The notes beneath the pieces are model-generated. The model worked only from the letters and a program-made list of their open reading frames with translations, did not search any database and was not told the DNA's origin. A stretch of 64,000 bases of DNA from Microvelia longipes (taxonomy: Eukaryota > Arthropoda > Insecta > Hemiptera > Veliidae): assembly GCA_018340805.1 (NCBI GenBank), contig JACMZG010001870.1, positions 23,926,874 through 23,990,873 on the forward strand, read 5' to 3'. The translations under genes and the position numbers were made by a program. The stretch's first letter is position 1; every line of letters begins with the position of its first letter. This document shows, in pieces, positions 1 to 10,900 of this stretch.

Positions 1-2
1 AA

Positions 3-917
3 ACAAATGTTTTTAACAAAATTCAAGGTCAAAGTAAAGATAGTAATGACACATTGTTTTCAAACAACATCTTATTAGAAGGTCTGGTGAACTCTGCCTT
101 GCAAGTTGATCTGTTAAAATCAATAAACAACAAGTTTGATAGTTTGTTGTCAATAATAGGCCACCTCGTAAATGAAAACAAGGAGATGAAAAGTAAAATA
201 GCAACGCTAGAGTCTCGCACTACAAAGGCATTCAACACGTTTGCCGAGGTGGTTAGTCGACCAGTAATAACTCCCACTCCTGTGGGCTCTGGGCTGGTTG
301 GGAACAAGCCGTCGACTGACTCTAGTACAGCTGCGTCCGTCCCTTCTACCTCCATCCCCACTCTTATGTTACAAAACTCTGTGCCTTCTAACCACTCTTC
401 TTCATCTTTCTCTCAATCTCCTGCAGCAATAACCCAAATTAATAAGGAAGACCCTGATAATCCTTTCGTTATTGTTCAACACAAAAGGAATAGTAATTCT
501 AATATAAATAGTAGTAATGACGGTAATGGTTCTTCTGTTAAAGTTGCTCCACGCTTTCCTCGCAAACCTGGAGTTACTGGTACTAAAACTAACTCTAACT
601 TAAAAACTGTTCAAAAGCGTAAATCGTTATTCGTCACTCGCCTTGATTTCGCAACCCTGGAGGTTGATCTGAAGAATTACATTCTTGACTTAAACTTACA
701 ACTTAAAGATACTGACTTCAAAGTTTCTAAACTTAAAGTACGCTCAACCAATTATTCTTCCTTTCATGTATCTTTACCTGCTTCTGTTGCCGACACTCTC
801 AATACAGCCGAGTACTGGCCTTGTGGTAGTTTGGTCAAAGAATTTAGAGGCATACTGAAACCAGATATGCTAGACTTGGCTACGCCTGAGACCGTGGAGG
901 ACGGCGAGATTAATTAA
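3..917 (+). CDS. LINE ORF1 protein, 5' partial
   Basis: The reading frame is open from the first bases of the window, so the true start lies upstream. The visible 304 codons begin with a Leu/Ile/Asn-rich stretch predicted to form a coiled coil (around ILLEGLVNSALQVDLLKSIN, bases 70-130, and the following KIATLES segment). A Ser/Thr/Pro/Asn-rich linker follows, and then a C-terminal block (about bases 625-850, starting KRKSLFVTRLDF and ending around EYWPCGSLVKEFRG). That block looks like the RRM-like nucleic-acid-binding domain of arthropod LINE ORF1 proteins. The stop is 5 nt before the ORF2 start, the usual tight two-ORF layout. I see no zinc knuckles. Function (RNA binding and chaperoning of the LINE RNP) is from the family. 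Confidence 0.7.
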   Translation, partial: TNVFNKIQGQSKDSNDTLFSNNILLEGLVNSALQVDLLKSINNKFDSLLSIIGHLVNENKEMKSKIATLESRTTKAFNTFAEVVSRPVITPTPVGSGLVGNKPSTDSSTAASVPSTSIPTLMLQNSVPSNHSSSSFSQSPAAITQINKEDPDNPFVIVQHKRNSNSNINSSNDGNGSSVKVAPRFPRKPGVTGTKTNSNLKTVQKRKSLFVTRLDFATLEVDLKNYILDLNLQLKDTDFKVSKLKVRSTNYSSFHVSLPASVADTLNTAEYWPCGSLVKEFRGILKPDMLDLATPETVEDGEIN

Positions 918-922
918 TTACC

Positions 923-2236
923 ATGGCTCTTTCAATTCAATACCAAAACGTTAGAGGTTTAAGAACCAAAGTAAGCCACTTCTATAGATCGACTGTTCTC
1001 TCCTCAGCCGATATTTTAGTTATCATAGAATCTTGGCTGAACTCTTCATTTTTAAACAGTCACCTGGTTTCCAATGATTATGTCGTTGAAAGGACAGACA
1101 GGGATTACGATAATATGGGTTGTTCTTTAGGGGGTGGATCACTTATTGCTCTACCCAGAAGCTTAAGCTACGTTCGCCGCAAAGATCTCGAATGTTCATT
1201 GGAGGTCACTTGGGTCGAAATCAGAAGGCATAATAAGAAACCTATTTTTATAGGTGCCCACTATATTCCAGATCATGTCGATATATCTTCTCTGGACGAA
1301 TATTTTAACCAGCTATCTCTAAAGCTTCCCAAAGAATGTCCTGTGTATCTAATAGGCGATTTCAATACACCTGCAGTTGACTGGGAATCTATGACGTACA
1401 ATGGGCCTAGAAATAAAGCAAATCGAGCTGATGTTATAATAAACTTCTGCTTACTAATGGGCTTCACTCAGTGTAATAAGGTCAAGAATAATTACAATGG
1501 TCTGCTAGATTTAGTTCTTGCCAACATAAATATACCCTCTGTCTCTAGAAGCACGTACCCTCTTGTACCTGAAGATTTGTACCACCCTACTCTTGACATT
1601 TCATTATTTAATATCTGTGAAAGCAAATCTCCTGCCTCTGAAGAGAAACTTCGGAACTTTTCTGCTGGTGATTACTTAGCATTATACCGTGATATGAATT
1701 CTATTGATTTTTCCGAAATTTACAGAGCCATCGATGTTGATAAAGCCGTTGAAATATTCACTAATCTCGTTAATGATGCTATTGAAAGACACATACCTAC
1801 AGTGACTGTGAAGAATACAAAATTTCCATCTTGGTTTAGCTTCAAACTTCAGTCATTTATCAAGAAAAAAAACTACTACAGGAAGTACAATCGTACTGGG
1901 AAACAGCTTTACAATAATATTCACTCCATCTATAGACGTCAGGCTGATGCCCAATTACAATTAGATGATGTAATACTCAAGAAAAAGGTGGACTCATCTT
2001 TAAAAGCCAATCCCTCTACATTCTGGCAATATATTAAATCAACTAGATCTAATAATAGTAATGATTCTAAACTTGTCTTATTTGATAACAATGTTTATAT
2101 CACTGAGGCTAAAAGTCAAGCTAACCTTTTTGCCAGCTTTTTCAAATCTGTGTTCGTAAATAGCTCTCCTTTTGATCCTAGTATCCTTGTTCCCCAAATC
2201 CCAATAATTGTATTAACCTTCCTATTATATCAATAG
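923..2236 (+). pseudogene. LINE ORF2, endonuclease part, frameshifted at its end
   Basis: ATG at 923 in good context (ccATGG). The endonuclease/exonuclease/phosphatase fold occupies about the first 230 residues. Visible catalytic motifs are QNVRGL (Asn), IIESWL (Glu), YLIGDFN (Asp-x-Asn) and a C-terminal DLYHPTL block where the SDH-type His sits. A basic linker region (KKKNYYRKYN, FWQYIKS) follows, as is usual before the RT. The frame runs into a stop at 2234-2236 after a loss of frame near 2200. The downstream RT frame reads back without a stop to about 2191, so a single-base deletion explains the break. This domain nicks the target in LINE integration. Confidence 0.8.
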
Positions 2237-3047
2237 AAAAAGTTTTTAAAGCCATTATGAGCTTAAAAAATAGGCGCTCAGCTGGACCTGATTTAATACC
2301 TAGTTTTATTGTTAAGGGCCATGCTGAAATTTTCGCTCCAGTTTTATGCTGCATTTTTAACAAAAGCTTTGCTGCTATGTCCTTTCCTTCAGCATGGAAA
2401 ATGTCTACCGTTGTGCCAATCTTTAAATCCGGTGATAAATGTAAAGTTGAAAACTATAGACCTATAGCTCTAACTAATGCCTTCAGTAAAGTTTTTGAAC
2501 GGGTTGTTCATAATGAATTAGCTCCTATATGTTATCCTCTTCTTAATCCCAAACAACATGGCTTCCGTCCATCCCACTCTACTGTAACTAACCTCGTTTC
2601 TTTCCTGTCGAATGTTGGACCTCATGTTAGTGCTAGAAACCAAGTGGATTCTATCAATCTTGACATGAGTAAGGCGTTCGACAAAGTTGATCACATGCTA
2701 CTCCTCTCTAAGCTCTTTGTTCAATTTAATTTTTCTGTCCCTCTCATCATGTGGATTTATAGTTATCTTTCTGATCGCCTTTGTCGTGTGCGGGTTTCCT
2801 CCTCTCTTTCTGATCCCTACATTGCTTCCTCTGGAGTCCCACAAGGTTCTATTCTTGGCCCCTTACTTTTCCTTTTGTTTGTAAACGACATTGGTCACGA
2901 CCTTACAAGCGATTATTCCTTTTTTGCCGACGATTTCCGCATATCCAGAGTTATCCTTGATACTTCGTCCTGTCTCCTCCTCCAAAATGATTTATCTACT
3001 CTTGATAATTGGGCTCGAACCAATAAAATGGTTTTCAATGTTTCTAA
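2203..3047 (+). pseudogene. LINE ORF2, reverse transcriptase, first part
   Basis: RT fingers and palm in a frame shifted relative to the endonuclease. Recognisable blocks: NRRSAGPDLIPSF (start of RT), FKSGDKCKVENYRPIALTN, KQHGFRPSHST, LDMSKAFDKVDH (motif A with catalytic Asp), SGVPQGSILGPLLFLLFVND (motif B) and FFADDFRI (motif C, FADD box). Coding sense stops at codon 'tct aag' where the TIR element enters after the TAA at 3045-3047. The reading continues at 5474 in the same frame once the insertion and one TAA copy are ignored, so the insertion itself created the break and the RT was otherwise open here. Confidence 0.85.
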
Positions 3048-3090
3048 GGCCCGTATTCAGAATGATCAAAAGTTTCAAAAAAAAATCTCT

Positions 3091-3145
3091 CCTAGGTTCT
3101 TCCTAGGTTGTTCCTAGGTTGCTCCTAGCTTTTTCCTAGCTTCTT
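3091..3145. repeat. Left subterminal 11-bp array (CCTAGG core)
   Basis: Five consecutive 11-bp units of the type CCTAGGTTNTT / CCTAGCTTNTT directly inside the left terminus. The right end holds the inverse units (GCTAGGAAGAA, CCTAGGAACAA). Such arrays next to TIRs are typical transposase-binding repeats; that role is inferred. Confidence 0.8.
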
Positions 3146-5280
3146 CAGTTCTTCGTAGTTCTTGCTGACCCCAAAAAGTCAAATTTTTTTTATTGCTCCA
3201 AACAACTTATTTTGACCTGAAACGGATTTCGAGCTAATAAAAACAATTTTTTGGTCGGCTCCCCCTTATACATTTTGGGGGTGCTGCCCCAAAAAGTCTA
3301 ATTTTTTTATTGCTCCAAACAACTTCTTTTGACCTGAAACGGATTTTGCGCCAGTAAAAAATGTTTTTTTGGACGTGTCCCCTAATAAATTTTGGGGGTA
3401 CCACCCCCGGGAAAATTACAAAAAATTACCGGAATTTCATTTTATTAGTATCAAATGTTCAGAATATGACGCAAAGGTTTGCTCCAATATAATCTAAAGT
3501 TACTGTAAAAAATCACATATTGGTAATATGATGACCATACATACCAGACGATTAACAACATAATAATTGGGTATTCAAACTTCCAGTTGTCAACTTAGTG
3601 GGGTTGTAACAAATTTTATCGCGATAGCTCCATACGAAGCTGAGTTAATCAAAGTAATGTATTGGTGAAATGCACCAGTGCAGGGTGAAATGCACCACCC
3701 TGTATATCTTCTTTATGAGCACTATGTTAATCGTCGCGAAAGTGTGACGTCACAAAATACATATTGGTTCATATCAAAACAAAATGAAACAAAGGATCCT
3801 ATTATTTATTTTTTGTCATTCTAAAGTGACCAATAGCATTGCTTTATTATGTAAACAAAGAAACGTTCTGCAACAAAACGTAACTTCCGTGACGTATTTA
3901 TATTCGATATGGTCGATTATATACCCGAAGCAAATTTTTTACATTCCATTTACATTTTTTAATTTTTTGTTAAGCTATAACAAATGTTTTTCCCTAAGCA
4001 ATAGGCTTATGAATACTATAAAAATACACACAGTTCACGACGTAAAGAAATCGTGATCTCTACGTTCACAACGTATGAACTCAGAGATGTTTAATGCTGA
4101 TTTGATTAGAAAGATCAGCTAAGTAACAATCATAACGGGGATAGTAAGCATTGTTTACATTATGTTGGTAGAGTAAACATTATACTTATTGATGTATCTC
4201 CCATTAAAATGTGGGATTCAAAACTCTGCCTTAACGTGGTAGTGTTGTATATTCCCATCTAGAATGAAGTAGAGCTGTTAACTGTTTTGAAATCCCCGTT
4301 TTGAGCGACCGCCTTCTTGATTGCTAACCTTGCAATAAATGCTATCAAATATTATAAATGGAAAGTATCATAAACTTGATGAAACCTTATAGAAAATAAA
4401 TAAAATAATACTAGTGCTGAGTATATTTTATTGAGTATATAATAATTACTGGAAAGGTCTAAACTAAACTAAATAATTACGGGCAAATTGGCTAACTTAT
4501 AGAAGTAAACAAGACTGAAAAGTATATTATACATTTTGTTTGTTTTGTGTAGTTTTTAAACTGTTCACAATATCAACCGCTTTTAAAACGCCTAAAACGA
4601 ACTAATTGCTACGTAAACTAATTTGACTTTACGAGATATGACTTTATAGATCAGTGTGAAAAATGGAAGTACCAACTGTAGGGTTTATACAACCCTATAA
4701 TATGATGATTTATTTATGTCAAGTATAATAATTTCTCCTATAAACTTACAATTCAAAAATGTGGCACCCATACACTCTACGAAAGTTTAACCTGTTTTTA
4801 TTATCACTAACTATGTTATTGTAAAAACATTTAAATAGTACATTAATGACATATAATGATTTCTTCATAAGTGAAAATAAAATGCAAATCATTCTCTAGT
4901 TTCAAACCTTCACTGGGTCAAGGTCACGCACTTTCACATTAGATATACTTTAAAATAATCGGCAACTATAAATAAGTTTGTTGTCATTACAAATTTACGT
5001 ATTTTAAGGGAGTTTATTCTGTGCCAGGTTTGTTTACAAATCATTTGTTTATTTTTGTAGAATATCTCAATATTATTAGTTTTACAGTTCTCTACTAGGT
5101 AGCGCTAGTTGTCAAAAAATGTCTGTTTACGTAAAATTGAGGTTCAAATTATTGTAAAGATAAATAATAAAATTAAGTTATAATTAACTCTAAAGTAAGT
5201 TTTTATTCTATTTTTGTTATATTAACGTTTTAGCACGAATAAATTTACGTAAAATCATTCCTAGGGTTGATTTTTTAAAA

Positions 5281-5440
5281 GCTAGGAGAAGGCTAGGAAG
5301 AAGCTAGGAAGAAGCTAGGAAGAAGCTAGGAACAACCTAGGAACAACCTAGGAGAGATTTCAAAAACTGATTCTGAATACGCTAGGCCTAGGAGAAAGCT
5401 AGGAAAACCTAGGAGAAGGCTAGGAACAACCTAGGAGAGA
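5281..5440. repeat. Right subterminal array with duplicated terminus
   Basis: At least six 11-bp GCTAGGAAGAA-type units run to 5352, followed by a terminus-like GAGATTTCAAAAACTGATTC block ending GAATAC at 5380. A second, shorter array (CCTAGG/GCTAGG units, to 5440) and a second terminus ending at 5470 follow. The right end is therefore present twice in tandem. Confidence 0.7.
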
Positions 5441-5470
5441 TTTTTTTTAAAATGATTCTGAATACGGGCC

Positions 5471-6152
5471 TAAGTCTAACGTAATTTCCTTCTCTCGCTC
5501 ACTTCACACTATCTCCTTTTCTTACAGTCTAAACAATTCACCCATCCCCCACTCTGATAATATTCGTGATCTTGGTGTCATTCTAGATTCTAGATTATCC
5601 TTTGTTCCTCATATATTCTCCAAAATATCCTCTGCGTCCAAGTCCCTAGGTCTGATCCTTAATGCTACTCGTGGTTTGTCTTTAGAATGTCTTTTAACTC
5701 TGTATAAGTCCATAGTCCGTCCTATAATTGAATATGCCGTGCCTGTGTGGAACTGTTTTGGTATAACCTTGTCTAATCATATCGAATCCATCCAACGTCG
5801 TTTTATCCGAGCAGTGTACCTCCGTTATATGTATCGCCGTGTATATTATTCCTATGAGTCCATGTGTAAACGTCTTAACCTTGAGTTGCTGAGCAGGCGG
5901 CGGACAGCATATGATGCTCTGTTCCTAATCAAAGCTCTCTCTGGTGGGATGTGTTGCGATGAGGTGCAGAGTCAGGTGGTAATACTGCCTCCTGGCCGTA
6001 GAGCTGGTCACTGGCTGTATATCAGACAACTCTCCTCCTTGTCCCCCCTAGTTCGTCTTGTCTCTCTCTTAAATTCCTTTCCCCATACCCCCTCACATAT
6101 TTCATCCTGTAATAGTCTTCGTTCTGTCCTGGAAAAGCTGGTATTAAGTTAA
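5471..6152 (+). pseudogene. LINE ORF2, reverse transcriptase thumb and C-terminus
   Basis: Continuation of the split RT. Blocks seen: NVISFSRS, IRDLGVILDSRLSF, ASKSLGLILNATRGL, LYKSIVRPIIEYAVPVWN, IESIQRRFIRAVY and a C-terminal region ending EKLVLS before the stop at 6150-6152. The LGVILDS and RPIIEYA/PVW patterns are standard for the region after the catalytic box in Jockey/CR1-type LINEs. No RNase H domain is visible in the remaining residues. Confidence 0.8.
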
Positions 6153-6655
6153 TTACTTTTACCATTACATAAGTTTAATTTTATTTATAAGTTAACTATC
6201 TAGTCATTTTTAATTAAGTTATAGATTTTTTTTTTTGCCTAGTCCTAAATTTTTTTAGCCTACTTTAATTGTATAAGTTCTATTAATATCCATATATATT
6301 CTAATTTTAATATTTAATAATCTTATTTTCTGTGGAATTTTTATATTATTTACTTATTTATCTGCATATCTAACTGTTTCTTTTGTTATTGTTTACGTTG
6401 TCAGTGAGTCTTAAATCCCTTTATTACTTTTATTGATTGTTTTTAATCGTTTTTATCTAATATGTATTTATTGTTATCGTTTCACTTTATCTTAACTTTA
6501 TCTATCTACGTACACATTATTACATATAATATTTATTTCTTATATTTGTCGCTTTTTGAAAATGTGTTCCTATAGGTATTAATTTTTGTTAGTTTTTGTT
6601 AATATTTCTTTTGTATTTTAGATTAATTTATAATAAATATATGTCACATTGTACT

Positions 6656-6712
6656 AAGAGCGCCCTACTTGTGGTTTTGCCGTTAGGGGCTCTTAAAAAA
6701 TAAATAAATAAA
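6656..6712 (+). other. LINE 3'-terminal stem-loop and (AAAT)n tail
   Basis: AAGAGCGCCCTA at 6656-6667 pairs with TAGGGGCTCTT at 6684-6694 with one bulged base, directly followed by a (TAAA)n tail. A 3'-terminal hairpin plus short tandem tail is the feature by which many LINE RTs recognise their RNA. That role is inferred from the family. Confidence 0.6.
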
Positions 6713-7273
6713 TTTTTTGTAGACGTACAAGTATATTATACTAGAACACAAGATTTACTGTAATAATATATTTCTCACCTTCATAAATTGATCTGGGAGT
6801 GTCATCATCATCTTTACTCTGTATAACAAATAAAAATCAAAATATAAAAAATAATACAATAAACAATAAAAGGACAGAATATCTTGAGTATCTTATCTAC
6901 AGTATTGAACCATGTTTGTTCTTTAATATGCTTAAAAGAAAAATAATACCAAGTTCATTTAATACAAGGAAAAAATTGAGTATTTTAAGATTTTGAAATA
7001 TTTTTGGAATATTATAAAATACCATCATATAAGTACTCTGTTTCATATTTTATTGTTCAGAATTCAAGCTAATGCTGCTAGATACACACAGCAATCAATT
7101 TTTTTCTTATAATAGACACTTATAGACTAAAACACATTAGTATCAGTTGAAATTTAGTGAGTCATCCCTTTAAAAAAAATGATTAAAGCTCAAGTTATTT
7201 TTTTATTTTTATTATAAACTAATAATACTTGATTAAAAAAAGTTTAAAGTTATTATTGCTACAAATCCAAAAC
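6713..7273. other. AT-rich intergenic spacer
   Basis: Between the LINE tail and the first GTCC-type fold-back. Only short chance ORFs (6799-6996). No RNA gene, TIR or conserved coding segment seen. Confidence 0.5.
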
Positions 7274-7763
7274 AGTCCAAGAGCCAGGCTTAAAAAATGT
7301 GACTCATTTTGTAATACTTCAAACCAATTTTTTTCTAAAAATATACCTTTAATTATGAAGGAAAAACATATTCCGTCTATCCAGAGTGGAGCCCTTCATA
7401 TGAATGTGCTTGCTCAAAGTATTAGAAAATCGCACAAATTCTAGTTTTCTTGTAATAATTGGTTCTCTGTAAGTCGTGTGCGAAACATGAAGAGAACTTT
7501 TTTTAAAGCGGATAAAATTTCCTATAAAACGAGTGTTTTCCTCAAAATTGGATAAATTTAACTACCCACAGGGAACCACTTATTTCAAGAAAACTGAAAT
7601 TTGTGTATTTTCTAAAATTTTGAGCATGCGCAATCATATGAAGGGATCCACTCTGGATAGGCAGACTATGTTTTTTCTTCATAATTTAAGGTATATTTTC
7701 AGAAATATTTGGTTTGAAGTAGTACAAAATTAGTAAATTTTTTTCAGGTCTGGCTCTTGGACT
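7274..7763. mobile_element. GTCC-type fold-back element, copy 1
   Basis: Ends AGTCCAAGAGCCAGGCTTAA (left) and the inverse GGTCTGGCTCTTGGACT (right), 490 bp. The inverted similarity continues inward for more than 200 bp (CATATGAA..GCGCA blocks, CAGGGAACCA against TGGTTCTCTG). Two other copies lie at 26227-26905 and 61849-62558. If TA is the target duplication, as copy 2 shows, a mariner-like origin is possible; here the left TA has become CA. The right end is 30 bp from the probable Maelstrom polyadenylation signal. Confidence 0.75.
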
Positions 7764-7792
7764 AAAAAGGAAATTTCACTACCTTGAAGTCA

Positions 7793-7798
7793 TTTATT
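7793..7798 (-). terminator. Probable Maelstrom polyadenylation signal AATAAA
   Basis: AATAAA on the minus strand about 97 nt downstream of the Maelstrom stop codon, the first canonical signal after the coding region. Confidence 0.5.
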
Positions 7799-7894
7799 TA
7801 TAGGGGTTAGAATTAATTGTAAGTAGCAATTTAGACAACTTTAAACTAAATTATATGCATTCAATTCAAATAAATAAATAAGACAATAAAAATA

Positions 7895-7996
7895 TCAGCC
7901 ACGTACATCTTGAGAGAGTCCAGGAGGTCTTCTGATAGGCGGTTGGAACCTAAGTTGAGCACTAGAAATTGAACCGTTCGACACCGTCCTTTGATT
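7895..7996 (-). CDS. mael: Maelstrom coding exon 10 with stop
   Basis: Acceptor TTTATAG, 33 codons and TGA at 7897-7895. Codes QLRFQPPIRRPPGLSQDVRG at the C-terminus, an RG/PP-rich end. Confidence 0.78.
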   Translation of the reverse strand, partial: NQRTVSNGSISSAQLRFQPPIRRPPGLSQDVRG

Positions 7997-10900
7997 CTAT
8001 AAATATAAGTAAAAGCAATAAATAGAAACACAATAACAAAAACTAAATCACCTACCAATTTTGCAATAAAAACAACCTTATGTGCAGCATTTATTTATTG
8101 AAATTTTATTGGAAACAACAAAAATAATTATAAAAAAATTCATGAAGTATAAGGTAGTTTATTACCTTACACAACCTATTATTAACGAACATACTATTGA
8201 TACTCAATTGGAAACAACAAATATCATTATAAACAACTTTTCCTTCACTATAAGGTAGTTCATTACCTTACACAAACTATTATTGAAGTTTTAATGGAAA
8301 CAACAAATATCATTAAAAAAACTTTTATCTACTCCTTGTATTGTAAGTTCTACATACAGTCTTGTTATCTTACACTGTAAATGTACTTTTACTCCCTAGG
8401 GAGAAAAAGTGAAAGTGTTGTCAACTTGACAGAATTTTTTAGTAAAATTATTAGGAATTTTAAGAATTTTTTTCGTGTTATGTTGGTACTACGGGTAGAA
8501 TATACAAATACACACGCTAATGTTTAAATTACAAATATAGTATTACACATTATTCTATTGACAGCTTACAATAAAATAATGTGAAGATAGTGGCTTTATT
8601 CTCTCTTCATCAGAGTAATTGACATGGTAAGAATAAACTAAACTAACACAATAACAATTAAGGAGCTGAAGAATATATTAATAGTTGTTAGTATTAGTTT
8701 TCTAGTCGTAGAAAAAATTTAATATGCAACAAGGGATGAAAGTTTTCAGCTCTCGTATTATCTCCCTCGTCAAGCCTCGGGAGCCAAAATGTTAGTTAAC
8801 TTCCTCGGCAAGCCTCGGGAGCTAACTAGTTTATCTCCCTCGGCCTACCGACCTCGTGAGCTAATGAAGTTTCCTCCTTTGGCGCTCCCTCGGCTTTAAC
8901 ACATTAAGTTTATCTCCCTTGGCCTACCGGCCTCGTGAGCTAATGAAGTTTCCTCCTTCGGCGCTCCCTTAGGACGAAACTTTAACTTGAGCTGTAAAAC
9001 TTACTTTCATCCCTTGTTGCATAAATAACTATTCCTTCAGTATAAGGTAGTTCATTACCTTACATAACCTATTATTTAAATTTTATTGGAAACAACAAAT
9101 AACATTATAAAAACTTTTCCTTCAGTATAAGGTAGTTCATTACCTTACACAACCTAAACAAAAAACTTGAATTGAAAATTGCATAATAACAAGCAGTGAT
9201 TCAGATCTTTGAGAAAACAATTGTTCTAAAAAACAACATATTATAAAAAAAAATCTTTACTTATTTAAAATTACCTGAGACTGAGCTAGTACAGAAGAAG
9301 CAAGAGGTCGAGGAGCAACAAGACTAGTAGCAAACGTAGGAGGCCTTATAACATTAGTATTTTTTGAAGATACACTACTTTCATGAGCAATCTACAAAAA
9401 CAAAGAATGTCAATAATAAATAAATAAAAAATAACCTTTATGGAGGATTTTATGTATGATTTTGTTTATTTTTATTAATTATCTTTATGCGATTATTATT
9501 TATTTATATATTTTTGCCTGATATAATCTTAAAGATGTTTCCCGCCTTCAGGTTACTACTAGCGCCGCCTAGTGCGTAATTATACTTATAGTTTTAGTAA
9601 GTTGCCTATCTGCTTCTGTCTCGCCGCTATGTTTTGTGCTAATGCAACCCGCTAATAAATCCGCTACTTTAACCTAAAATTGATTTAAAGACACCCAAAA
9701 CCCAGTTCTACATTTTATGCAGCCAGGACGTCACCGAGGCACCGGGGCTCTCTCCATCATCACTACAAAAATCAGGTACAACCTTTCCACATTATTCAGG
9801 CTTTAATTATCTTATTTATGACATTATCTATCTTATATTATTTTATTAGTTTATTTTCCGCGTATACAGTCCTCTATAAAGTAACACCCGCCTTGGTTTG
9901 CGATGATAGTTTTTCCTTATTGCTAGGAAACGCACCGAACCACCACTTTATGTGTAAGAATATACAATATATTTGTTACAAAAGCACAATTATTTATTAC
10001 ATATTTATACAATATTATATTATTATTTTAATTTTACACTCTTTAATATATTTATTGCATTTTTTAATATTACAATGAAACAGGGGCTATCCATTTTTTA
10101 TGACATCATAACTTGGGGGGGGGGGGTCATACATATTATTTTTATTTTCATATTAACTGACAGAGCTGTAAATTCAATTTAAATTGTTAAAGACTAAGGA
10201 TATGTTCACATATTTAAATTAAGTCTATATAACAAGAGTTATTATCATACCTCTTTCCATAATTCTCACCCCATAAACTGACACTCATTGTTGACTCAAC
10301 TTGTGTATGTGGCCACCTGAAAGCTATTGCCAGGCTACAATAGATAAACATGGTAGGGGAGGTCTAAAGTCAATTCTAAGCCACTGTAGATAAAATTATG
10401 GCCAAAAGTCAGTTCTGCTTGCATAGTAAAGAAAGATGTTTGTAGTTAAAATGTTAACCCACTTTAAGTTATAGTGAGTACAGACTATAACTTGTGTTAG
10501 TCCAAGATGGTCGAATAGATTATTTAAGTAAGATAATATACCTGTGGCTTTATCTGAGGTCTTCTAAGAGGTATTGTTTCAAAGCCATCATCATCATAAC
10601 CTCTGATCTAAAAAGTTAAACATAATGTTAACGGGTCAAGAAAACAATAGTTTTTCAAATAAATGTATCCAATTATTATTCGTCCTTAAAACAAGCTGAC
10701 AAGGTAAACAAACGTTTTTATGTATATTTTCACCAATAACTTAAAAACTAAAACATAAATAGGAGAAAAAGAGAAAGATGTCACACCACTTAGTATATAT
10801 TTATTGGCAGAGCCAACTTTCAAACTTAACAGTTCATCATCAGTGCCGGTGAAAGCGAAGTAAAGAAGCTAGGAGACAGACGAAATAGATTTGTCCAGAG

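Larger units (their letters stand above)
3048..5470. mobile_element. PIF/Harbinger-like non-autonomous TIR element nested in LINE
   Basis: Termini are GGCCCGTATTCAGAATgAT at 3048 and its inverse complement ending at 5470. The 3-bp direct repeat TAA at 3045-3047 and 5471-5473 is the target-site duplication. A 3-bp TSD with GGSCC-type TIRs fits PIF/Harbinger (inference; no transposase is present). Just inside the left TIR is an array of 11-bp units with a CCTAGG/CCTAGC core (3091-3145), mirrored on the right (5281-5440). At 3168-3410 a roughly 121-bp unit ending in a G-run motif is repeated twice in tandem. The rest is AT-rich with only a meaningless 90-codon ORF at 3784-4056. The element is 2,423 bp. 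Confidence 0.8.
1..6712 (+). mobile_element. Non-LTR retrotransposon (LINE), 5' end outside window
   Basis: One LINE copy on the plus strand: ORF1 (from before base 1 to 917), ORF2 with an apurinic-type endonuclease and a reverse transcriptase (923 to 6152), an AT-rich 3' UTR, a terminal hairpin (6656-6694) and an (AAAT)n tail ending near 6712. The clade is inferred as Jockey/CR1-like. The grounds are the EEP endonuclease, an RT with an FADD catalytic box, a coiled-coil plus RRM-like ORF1 and a short-repeat tail. The copy is dead: ORF2 has a frameshift near 2200 and a 2,423-bp transposon inside the RT. Clade is uncertain without a tree. Confidence 0.85.

Noticed and set aside
3784..4056. 90-codon ORF inside the 2.4-kb TIR element
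   Set aside because: Composition is that of AT-rich non-coding DNA with no transposase motif.
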